A stretch of 64,000 nt of DNA from Corticium candelabrum (taxonomy: Eukaryota > Porifera > Homoscleromorpha > Homosclerophorida > Plakinidae). The first letter of the stretch is position 1, and every line of letters starts with the position of its first letter. Shown here in pieces: positions 52,230 through 64,000 of the stretch. The position numbers were made by a program, and so were the translations under genes. The notes under the pieces were generated by a model. The model had not been told where the DNA came from. It worked only from the letters and a program-made list of their open reading frames with translations, and ran no database searches. The stretch is from assembly GCF_963422355.1 (NCBI RefSeq), contig NC_085093.1, positions 3,820,003 to 3,884,002 of the forward strand. The letters run 5' to 3'.

Positions 52230-54031
52230 TATTAGCTAAACAATTTTAGGTCCATTCTGCCGTTATTACAAAAGTGGTAGAGGCGCCACTAAAGAATTTA
52301 ATTAAGAGCACGTGCCACACTTCCACAAGTTGCCAGCACGCGAGCAAGGGCGTTTGTACTTGTAGTACGTGTACAACCATGCAACAAGTACCCGGATTTG
52401 AAAAGTGGTCGGTTCCTCTCAACTCTCACTATTTCGTTGTGAGACTCACGATTTACAGGCATGTCTCACGATTTGTGCCCAATTCTCACGATTGTCAGTC
52501 CTTTCTCCCGACAAGCCTACCGTGAGACAGTCTGACAGTCACACCTGTCAGCTAGTCTCGTCTTTCCGAACATAACGGATTCTTAGATACGGCTATCTAA
52601 CTAAACAGACGTTAGATACGGATCTGCTTGCTTGTATGAGGTATCCGGGGTAGCCACCTACAGTAAAAGTAACGTTTGGAAGTTTGAGGCGAAGCCTTAG
52701 CGCACAGAAACGTAAAGCGAGACCAACGTTAGTTGTTTCTGGCTTCTTGCACTAAACTCTGCTAATGAGTGACGCAGAAGGATAAGTCACGCCTACTTTG
52801 GACATGTTTTATGGGCGTGGTTATTTTCAAAAGGCAGTCTCACGATTTGGTGCGAAGAAAAGTTGTGAAGTCTGCATGTCAGCTGTCTTAAAGTTAGCAG
52901 CTTGCTATCTATACTGCTTACATGTAATCAATGCTCTGAGACCTACTATTAATTAAGACAAATGTAGTACTTAACCCAAGGCGCGCATGCGCTAGAGTTA
53001 TACCAAGAACTCGACGACCGGATGTGGGCGGGTTGATAGACGAATGTGGGCGGTGTTATCTACTTTGCCTAGGTCCACCGTTGCGCCTGCACCTGTCAGT
53101 CAACTCTCTGTTCTTTCGTGGCAGTATGCGTACTCTACTGTCGTAAATTTGGATGTAAATGAGCTATTTGGCACACAGACAGCCTGCCCTTTCTCAGCCA
53201 GCTCTGCATGTAGTAAACATGTGGCATGTGGTGTCTATTGACGTGTACATATACAGTATCTCATTACTTGTACTGTACAGTATGCATCCTTGTACACCTA
53301 CTACTATAAAGCAGCCGACGGTTTAGCACTCTAGTGCTTCTTCATTAATTAAATAACATTATACTCAATTTGTATAATAATTAATAAACATGTCTAACTG
53401 ACCTTCTTCTGGTCTCCATGCTTGGACCAAATTGTAGTATATACTATCCAAGCGTTGAGACAGTAAATTTATTTCAGCGCTCACGTCGTTTTCAGCGTCA
53501 TCCACAGCTTTGATGGTTGACACAGCCTCGGGTGCTTAGGCAATTCTGCATTTGTCGAACAACTCTCCAATTGGATGAGGTGATGGTAGTGAGGGCTCCA
53601 CGTTGATGTCGCTCACGCACGCAGACACCTCTGGCAAGCAAAATGAGAGAAACCTGCCTCCAAGTTTGTTGCCCGCTTCGAGAATGAGAAAATCGCGAAC
53701 GCCATTTTGCTGCAAGACTTGCCCCGCTCGAAGACCAGCCAGACCGCCTCCGAGAATTAGAACTTTTGGTCGTGGACTATCGCCGCTCGTGCACGAGAAC
53801 GCAACAAGCAGAACAAGCAGCTGCAGCAGAACAATTGTCATGACGGGACGGGGTGACGTATTGTCTAGAGCTACATGCACAGGATGTTTTTGTAGACACC
53901 GAGGTAGCAACCTCTGCAATTAGTAGTACGTACGGTGCTTTTTGCGTTCAAACGACATTGTTTAATGCTGATTAATTAAAGAGAATATAAAGTGTACTTC
54001 GTAGATCGAAGGGACAGTAGAGGATTGCAAT
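52230..54031. repeat. Right arm of the inverted duplication
   Basis: Reverse complement of about 1-1945. Starts at the junction with VWA unit 3 and ends at ATTGCAAT (54024-54031). It lacks the 135 bp MITE of the left arm. Confidence 0.9.
53403..53841 (-). pseudogene. Orphan amine oxidase exon 1 with a nonsense codon
   Basis: Equivalent of exon 218-656: ATG at 53841, signal peptide MTIVLLQLLVLLVAFSCTSG, FAD motif GGGLAGLRAGQVLQ and an intact splice donor (GT at 53402-53401). A TAA at 53538-53536 replaces the Tyr codon of KIAYAPEA. The intron is cut off at 52230 and no exon 2 follows on this strand, so this is a gene fragment. The exon 2 at 61981-63039 is on the same strand but lies upstream, not downstream. 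Confidence 0.88.
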
Positions 54032-54489
54032 CTCCTCTCTGTTCGCGTTGATGTTTGGCACCGGAAGTGACTAGTGACACCATAATATTGTTGCAGTAGA
54101 TCCAATTACGAATGTAATCAATGTGCCATTACAACGCGAGACGAAGTAGCTATAGACAAACGCGACACGTTTGTGTTGGCTGACCTAGAACAACAGTTAC
54201 TGATCTCCGCAATTTCTGAGGCAGTGACTTCCTAGACTCGTACCCAGTCCTCTCCTGGCGCGCAGTCCACGTGATTTAACACGTGCTTTTGTGGCAAGCT
54301 TACTGGAAAAGAAAAATGAATGTTTTGGGGAGCAAGATGGCCTTCAGGAAGTCCCCGCCAAAGCACTTGTCATTAATAGTAGACTGTGATGTCGATAGAA
54401 ACACTACAGAAGGGAAAGATGCAAAAATGCCACCATGTGACGAGAACGGTAGTCGGTTACTAAACAAGGTCGAGACTGTACAGTCTATA
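54032..54489. other. Spacer, no gene recognised
   Basis: Unique-looking DNA between the inverted arm and the hAT-like element. A short open frame at 54283-54567 crosses into that element and has no recognisable domain. Confidence 0.5.
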
Positions 54490-55323
54490 CAGCGGCGTAG
54501 CCAGAGTCCAAGATTGGGGAAAACACTTGAAAATTTTCTCAAATCTGTATTTTTTCTCTTAATTTAACCGTTTACCTTTCACTTGTTAATTAAGCTTAGT
54601 TCTTCTGTTTTTTTCTACTGAGCAAACTTGTCTACTGCTTCCAAGTCTATCTTACTAGACATATCCCTTTCTATGGTCAGAAGCTCTAGGCTATTTAATC
54701 CATCTTGTCCAATGCCAGTCTTAAAGTAGGTCTTCAGTCTTTTCAAACACGCTCACATCACGCGGTAGAGACACCTAATGCCAACACAATTTGTAAGACT
54801 TTGAGCAGGTCTACGAAAGCCTCTTTCAATGACAAGAGATGGTCTATCACGTCAGAGAGAGACTAAATTTACTTTCCGTTTGCTCTCTAAAATCCGCTTG
54901 AAATGACACCATTTCAAGTTTACTAGACGCCTACTGCCCCCTAAGAAACCTACTGGCCGTAAACTGACTGACTTACAGCGTTTATGCTTAACGAAAGATA
55001 ATATACTGTCCTTTCTGTGTCGCTTCCGCGGGAAGTCTGTTTCCTTGAATTTGCATTAGGCAAAGCCATGAGGTCGATCGATAATGTTGATCGATGGAAC
55101 GTGACAGCAGGGTTAGCCAATGTACTTTACGGAAAATAGAAGCGATTTAATTAATAATATCGTAATCGGCATCATTATCATCATTGTCATGGGCATTAAT
55201 GGCTAGCTAATCCTAGAATTTGAAAACATTGGTCGCAAGTTGCAAAGTCTAACATCAAAATTTAAAAAGTAGAAAATTTGGGGGGACACGTGCCCCCAGC
55301 AGGCTTCCATAGCTACGCCACTG
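54490..55323. mobile_element. Non-autonomous hAT-like element, 834 bp
   Basis: The ends CAGCGGCGTAGCCA and TAGCTACGCCACTG form an imperfect inverted repeat with consensus CAGYGGCGTAGC. It is flanked by GTCTATA on both sides (54483-54489 and 55324-55330), 7 bases and possibly 8 with a mismatch; hAT elements give 8. No transposase inside. Near the right end is the palindrome GGGGGACACGTGCCCCC. Confidence 0.7.
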
Positions 55324-55630
55324 GTCTATACAAGAGGGCGTCGCTGCATAGAAGTCCAAAATTGGGGTAGCAACGTAGCGATGGGGGAAGGGACCTGGGG
55401 GGCACGAGTAGGCTTCCCCAAAATTTGTCTGTACAGTACCTACATGAACCTGTACGATTGCTCGAGTGTAGTATGTATGCAACTGGATCGATGTTTTCCT
55501 TAGTATACTGCATGTGGTAACAGTGGTTGCAGTGTGATCTCTAGGACAAGATTTTAGTGACAGTGAGATCTAGCATGTTATCTATTAGTGGTGCTATGTC
55601 AACCGTTTTCGGTAACGACTCTTCAATCAA

Positions 55631-55655
55631 TGTATATATATATATATATATATAT
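55631..55655. repeat. (TA)n microsatellite
   Basis: Short TA run in intergenic DNA; nothing else recognised between 55331 and 56013. Confidence 0.9.
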
Positions 55656-56013
55656 GGTTTGTATTAGAAGAGTCCATAGAACTCAGTATAAAACGTTTAC
55701 ATTGCAATCATACATACATCAATTATACTAGCTATCATTGTTTCATTAACCTATAGTTACAACTCGTTTTCTTTCTGCAAGTGGTCTCCAGTAGCTATTA
55801 ATATTAATTAACATCTCGGTTTTCTTTTCTTCCCATTATTTGTATTTGTATCCTCGTGGTATGTCTAAACGCAGCCACTATAGTTAATTTCACCGGGATT
55901 TCCTCTCTTATTCCAATACCTTGTGATTAAAGTGGCAAAGAATACCGTCAGGCTTGCCATAAACAGAAGAATTAGAATACTAACATTGTCTCATGTAAAT
56001 ATATATACATACA

Positions 56014-56165
56014 TACCGTGTTTCTTCGAATAGTAGCAGCCCTTGAATAGAAACCGCCCTCGTTTAGAAGCCGCAGCTAAAGAGACTTGTTGAAAATAGA
56101 GGCCGCTCTCGAATTGAGGCCCCACTATACTCTGCAAAGTTACTGGCCACGCCCATATCACATGC
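56014..56165. repeat. MITE-like repeat with ATAGAAGCCGCCC-type internal words
   Basis: Begins CCGTGTTTCTTCGAATAG and has four or five degenerate direct repeats of the type GAATAGAAACCGCCC, TTTAGAAGCCGC, AATAGAGGCCGC, GAATTGAGGCCCC at spacings of about 17-25 bases. This kind of internally repetitive short element is common in invertebrate genomes; I see no matching right terminus. Confidence 0.5.
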
Positions 56166-56855
56166 TTTGTGCTTCCGCGTCAATCTCATCCTATACTCGT
56201 CTATCAATTATAACATAATAGTTGTGGTATTTACAGGCTAAACCTGTCTCGGTGGCACCTCCAAAAGTGTCCAATTATGTCAACAGAAAAAATGTGACGT
56301 TCAACCGACGAGTCAGTGTGCACGTGAAGTAGAGACCTAGCGCACGTCGTGTAGCAACCTAGCGCAAAGGAGGACTGGGCACGAGTCTAGTACGCTAGCT
56401 GTAACGTGTGTATCGGTCCATGTAGTTTCACACTTGTGGTTGGCCTAAGACTCTACAGTCAACCTAGACTGCTAAATTTTCAAACATAGACATATGATCT
56501 GTGCCCCCAATCACGGGAACTAGGCTGTCTACGCCGCTCATTGGGGCAATTTAACTTGCCAAAAATGTGTGGCGATTGATACAAAATAATTCATCCTTGA
56601 GTTGGTGTTTGTGCTGCTGTTATTTATCGATCGAGTAACATCTGGCTATAGCGGTTAATTGGAAACCCGGTACAGACCCCATGAGACACGCTGTAGTAAT
56701 TAGATAGATGTGTGCAATAATTATACGCCAGTACGTCATTTATCGAGAAGACTGCCGCAGCAATAAAATGTGACGTCGCAAATTTATCGTTGCTAGCTAT
56801 ATACCTTTGTGCCAAAATCTGCACGTAAATGGGCTATTGCAGTTACTCTCCAGGC
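56166..56855. other. Intergenic, no gene recognised
   Basis: Only short frames without recognisable domains. Confidence 0.45.
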
Positions 56856-57012
56856 AGAGAGTATGGATGACATCACATCTTGCCCCCCTCTCCCCTTGGA
56901 AATTACTGCCTAGGCACATACTCTCCCCTCCCCTCAGAATATAACGCCTAAGCGCAGACCTTCCCTTCCTCTCAGAACGTACAGCTTAGGTGCAGGCAGA
57001 CTCTTCCTCTCC
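56855..57012. repeat. Degenerate minisatellite, about 40 bp period
   Basis: Three to four blocks of the form GCCTAGGCACA...CTCCCCTCCCCTCAG, GCCTAAGCGCAGACC...CCTCTCAG, GCTTAGGTGCAGG...CTCTCCTCAG, each about 38-44 bases long. Confidence 0.6.
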
Positions 57013-57387
57013 TCAGAAAGTTTTTACTTCCAGTGCCCTAAATGCCGTGTGCGTTTGCAATCCGGTATCCAAAGCTACAAATATTACTAACTGATCACGG
57101 GGTTGCCCTAAAATTGCAGGGCTTGTTGCTCTAATCTGTTAGCTGTGTTATGGTCTCTCCTGATCAATAAATGTGATCATTGAGCGGTGATCTACCTAAA
57201 CCATTATGTGGAATAGTATCAGTGACCATACAGGTGCAGAATAGAGAGGTAAGTGGAACATAAGACGTCAGTTTGTTATGGCAATACTTATTAGTAATCA
57301 CTGTTAACGTATACATATCAAAGAATGAGTGCTTAGAGACTGGTAACTTTAGTAATTAATTAATTGATCATAGAATTAGAGGCTAGT

Positions 57388-60129
57388 CTAAAATTCCAGT
57401 TTCCTGCTACATTTTACTAAATAGGAAACTTTTGTAGTCAACTTCACTGTAATTTTCCCTTGCTTATGGCTGGCCATACGTCCATGTAGTATACTTGCTG
57501 TGGCTTGTGATCCTAATTCACAGCAATCACATCTTCTTCCTCTTGATAGTCTTGGACAATTGCTTGATACCAGCCACTTTCCCAATTGGAGTCTTTTGCG
57601 TCAACATCAGTCCGGCATACACGACTTTTTGCTCCTACTCTTGTGGACCGTTCATGGAGATCTTCTTATGCAGCACTCCAGCTTGGATAAGGGTGGTCAG
57701 CTGGAGTTGGTGTGTGTTGTACTATTTTCAGTTGTTTCGATTTTTGTGGTGTCTTGTTTTTGTCGGTGAGACATTTCCTTCTAATATTCAAGTTGCTGCG
57801 GAACCTGCTAAATAATTTGGGTAGGTCTTCTAGTTTGTCAAGAAACACATCGACTATGCTCTGTCGAAATTGTCCACTTTTTTGGTATTTCTCGGTGGTT
57901 TGGGGAAGGCATTAGTGCTACGCTGCCGATGGAATGATGGTAGGTTTCGCAGAAAGTCACTCATCTCATTCACTATTAGCCCTTCTGCCATTGTCACCAG
58001 GTCTTCTATTCCTTCCATTTCTCGGTTGAATGCTACGTCAAATCTTCCATTCTGGATAGCTGCTACTCGCAGAACCATTTCGTCTTTTGACTCCAGGCAG
58101 TAGAATCCATGATGGTGTAGTATGTCAAGAAGTTCACTGACAGACAGTCTGGCCAATGCCCTTGTTCCAACAGGTACAGTATCGAGTTTACCATCATACA
58201 AGCTAGGTCTAGATGGCGTACACTGACCAGCATGTTTTGCTATTGTTTTTACCAGCTCACGTTTTGATCGACTGACATCTAATCCTTTGTCCTTGCACAT
58301 TTTGATAAGATCTGCCTTGCTGTTCCTACGATACAGTGTATGTCTGGACCACGTTAGTCTCGCTCTATCCTTTCTAGAGCAAGTGCTGTTTTTTTCTTCT
58401 ACTTTCTGACAAAAAAGTTTGACTTCTGGTGTTGGAACCCATGCAAGGATTGTGATGTCTTCATTGAGGTCTGATGGAGACTTCGGGACACTTTGCAACA
58501 AAGCTCTAGTACTTTCGTTGGCAAAAATGTTCCCTCACAATTGTCCCAAGGTCCTGTTGGCAGCCTTTTTCGTTTTCATAGGCCAAGTAATGCAGCTCAC
58601 CTCCTGTCTCAAACCACCCGACATAATCAGGAACAGGTTGGCGTTCAATCGAGTCTTCTGTTTTGCCTTCCCAGTCTGAACCATCGTTATATACTGCGAT
58701 TGTATATTTGTCTTTGTAAACAGTCAGGCAATGTCTTCTATTTGTATCACGTTTACGTTCAATCATACGACCACAGACAGCTTTGTAGTCATCACAGTAA
58801 GTACTAGCAAAGTCTGCATTCAATTCCCAAATTGCACAGAGGTGCTCTGATAGCTTGGTTCGTGTCATTCCATATGCCATTGAACCAACTTCTACCTTAC
58901 GAATGTCTGACAATGACAAGAAACACTTTAACTGCACTTCATCATCAAACACGAAATCACCTTCTTTGATAGACTGAAATGCATGAAGTGGTTGTTTATT
59001 GTATAAAACACCAAAATTGAGACATCTTTCTATATCCTTCGCCATGGCCAGCATGTTTTTCTTATGCTCCTGAGATCCCGTCTTAGCATGGCCATGGACT
59101 TGATGAGAATTAAATGGTCCATGCTTTGACAATGCTTCATTTTCAACAGCATGAACTCTTTCAACAAAATTTCGTTTAGAGTGGTATTCAGCGAATGATT
59201 TTTGAACCACCTTGTCCAAGTTGAACATACGACAAAATCTGACTAGGAGCATTTATACCAAATGCTTGCTGGGGCAACTGACGGGCCATTGTCGGTAATG
59301 AACACAAAGCAGCGTTTCAGTTTGCCTGTTGCTGGATTTCTGAAATAGCTGTCTCGAACAGGTTGGCACATCAAAAAGAACAAATTATTCAGTGAACAAA
59401 GTGCTGTGTCTGGTTAAAAAAAGCTGAGGCTTAAGAGAGTTACAGCCTGTCCTGTTCTCTTAATATACAATGGAGTTCCGGTAGGACCTGCAATTGCTCT
59501 ATAGTCATCATCGGGAACAAGGTGTTGTCTAGGCACAACAACAGTTTCAACAAACAGGTGCGTGTTCGGAGTGACAACATTTTCTCTTGACTGATTCCAA
59601 TCACGGTCTGGATAGTCAGTCTTTTTCCAAGACTTTCCAGGTAGCTGAACAGGCCTCACATCTCCTAACACTACGGCTTTGCATCCTTTGAGTCTACCAA
59701 GTGTGTGTTTGGGTTTGCTGCAGCATTGTCTAGAGAATAGTTGACATTGGCTGATGTCCAGTGTATGTTCAGTGACATTTGATGAACTCCAATTCTAGGT
59801 ATTGGCTGGAGAGATATGGCTGCATTGATGTCTTTACCTTCGTGATGTTGTTGTGCTTTGCATGGGTTCCAGATTTGAAGTTCATGGTGTAATTGTAGCA
59901 TGTTGACAAGCTGATATTGAAGTACGTCTTTTGGAGCACTGGCAAGTAAAAGCTCTCTTGCTGCTTTCATTGTTGTAGCATTATCTGCAGCCCTGTAGAG
60001 TGTGCCCTCTGTCAATCTACGATGACTTTCCATGCCTCCTCCACTGAACTCAATTTTGTCAGCATTTGCTTTTATAGACGACGCATGCGCACAATTAAGT
60101 ATCGGTTCGATTGATATTCGAGCTTCCAA
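57388..60129 (-). pseudogene. SAP-domain gene of transposase type, family not recognised, degenerate
   Basis: Minus-strand coding remnants from 60129 down to 57388 lie in several frames and together look like one protein of 800 or more residues, so the gene is broken or has introns I cannot place. In order: KIEFSGGGMESHRRLTEGTL and LLLASAPKDVLQYQLVNMLQ; VETVVVPRQHLVPDDDYRAI; CFVFITDNGPS followed by MLLVRFCRMFNLDKVV and YHSKRNFVERVHAVENEALS, an arrangement of acidic residues reminiscent of an RNase H-like (DDE) nuclease; a Cys-poor middle region; a SAP motif (NSKADLIKMCKDKGLDVSRS, about 58225-58330), which binds AT-rich DNA; a second SAP-like helix pair (RLSVSELLDILHHHGFYCLE); and a C-terminal WYQAIVQDYQEEEDVIAV module like Tudor/chromo barrels. 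I do not recognise the family. A mobile-element origin is inferred. Confidence 0.5.
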
Positions 60130-60441
60130 AACAGAAGTGAAAATATTTAGTAATATACACGTGCGTGAGACAATTTCCTGCGTTGCGAGCGTATACTGAG
60201 AGGTCGGATTCCGAGTGCTCGTATTAGACTTGCACTGTCATGTACAATTTCGCCTCCCTAACGCTATATCTCTAGCAGAACACTTACACAAGCAACACCT
60301 TCACTTTCTAGCGAACTATCTAAGGAAACAAACAAAGTCTACAAACTCTAAACTAAAAGCAAATTTAAAGCTAGGCAGCGATGCAACGGCAAACTTGAAT
60401 ATAGAAGTTAGAACGCAAGCGACAAACGGACGTTAGATGGA

Positions 60442-63039
<2,598 letters not shown>

Positions 63040-64000
63040 CTAGAATGTATTAAAGCAACAACAGTTGAGAAACTTACTCAAACCGCAGCATATACATGGC
63101 CTATATTAGACACACTTATATATGGTAGTAGTTAACTATGTTACACTGTACAGTACAGTACAGTACTACTGATGTTTATCCCAGCCAGTCAGGCACCCTT
63201 TTCCAAGACTCCTTAATACTTTTCACATTTCCTAACCACAAAATAGTGATGTTTCTTGTTTCATCATTTATACAGATGGTGAAACGCTATAGTTGGTCCC
63301 CCGCCTTAACTGGTGGGGACTGATTGTGGCTGCCATAACTGGTCCAGGGGACCGGTTGTGGTTGCCATAGTTAACCCTAGGAACTTGGGTTACAGAAGCC
63401 GTCTGGTCGTTCTTCCATATTTCCAAAAGTGCCATATCTCCTCTCTAATATATTCTATGAACCAGACATTGCCATGCATAATTGATTAGAGAGGAACAGA
63501 GCCCATATGTGCTCTGTACGTCTCAAAATAGTCCCCCAGCTGCTCATTTTTTGGTACCAACTCAATTATCGAACAGACTTTACAGCCTCCTATGTAAACA
63601 GAATCTAGTGCCACTGTTAACCAGATGGTCAAAACAAATTTGCTCATATAATTTAAGTGTATAGGTCATGAAATCAGGTTACTAAATCAAACTCTATACA
63701 CTTAGATCACTCCCTACACCTGACTTTTAAAACAGAACTGCCACACCGATATCTCATCAATGCATTAGCTTAATTTAGACATTCAGCTAGAGCACGTGAC
63801 CTCATAGGTCATGTGGCAGTAGTCTGGTTTGTCACAACAGAAAAGTATTGCTAAACTCAAGCTATGGGCTGGATATACGTCCTTTGTGCCATTGAAGAAT
63901 AAAATCAGTCTATACACTACCTGAAACTAAAAATAACACAATCTGTTTAGCATCATTCAGGTCTCCCCGACAAGTTCCAGTATTTATACAGTAACAAGTA
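63040..64000 (-). other. Intron 1 of the second amine oxidase gene (start not reached)
   Basis: No exon with the FAD-binding motif is visible. A stretch at 63290-63385 has a near-repeated CTGGTGGGGACTGATTGTGG / CCAGGGGACCGGTTGTGG pair. Nothing else recognised. Confidence 0.5.

Larger units (their letters stand above)
34681..52230. repeat. Tandem unit 3, interrupted by element E2 and truncated at the right
   Basis: Begins with the same transposase exon fragment (34681-34857), continues through the element 34858-47608 and the transposase 3' half and VWA gene 3. It breaks off about 200 bp after the VWA stop, at the shared CTATATAT, where the inverted amine oxidase arm begins. Confidence 0.88.

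Overview
The window looks like nuclear DNA of an invertebrate animal. Genes are split by short GT-AG introns, coding regions carry signal peptides and TATA boxes, and DNA transposons (EnSpm/CACTA with Tnp2-like transposase, Kolobok with a THAP domain, a Mutator-like MITE, hAT-like non-autonomous copies), LINE 3' ends and long CA/TA microsatellites are abundant. The mix of families resembles sponge or cnidarian genomes; a sponge is plausible, but I cannot fix the species from sequence alone.

Layout. (1) 1-4.4 kb: an intact-looking three-exon FAD amine oxidase (polyamine-oxidase-like) gene on +. (2) 5.0-5.4 kb: a long CA array, then plain intergenic DNA. (3) 6.4-13.7 kb: a head-to-head pair, a BEN-domain gene on - and a Tnp2-like (CACTA) transposase gene on +, both decayed; they look like the two genes of one old element. 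(4) 11.7-52.2 kb: three tandem units, each holding the 3' half of that transposase gene plus a two-exon gene for a secreted von Willebrand factor A (VWA) protein (15.0, 33.0 and 50.8 kb). Unit 1 is about 5 kb. In units 2 and 3 the same transposase exon is split by a 12.8-12.9 kb CACTA-type element with CACAGG...CCTGTG ends and a TGG target duplication; unit 1 keeps the empty site. That element carries its own truncated Tnp2 gene (-), a divergent eight-exon coiled-coil/acidic gene (+), a Mutator-like MITE, two LINE 3' ends facing each other and a 3.1 kb Kolobok. (5) 52.2-54.0 kb: an inverted copy of the first 1.9 kb of the window, with an orphan amine-oxidase exon 1 broken by a stop. (6) 54.5-55.3 kb: a non-autonomous hAT-like element. 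(7) 57.4-60.1 kb: a decayed SAP-domain gene of transposase type on -. (8) 60.4-63.0 kb: exons 2 and 3 of a second, diverged amine oxidase gene on -, whose exon 1 must lie beyond the window.

History that can be read here. A 5 kb segment (transposase 3' half + VWA gene) was duplicated in tandem; a CACTA element entered the second copy; an unequal crossover inside VWA exon 1 then produced a third copy. The middle VWA gene matches copy 3 upstream and copy 1 downstream, and the switch lies within about 108 bp (33209-33317). The three VWA genes are all open and keep MIDAS, signal peptide and a furin-type site, so the array looks like a recent gene-family expansion driven by, and filled with, transposons.
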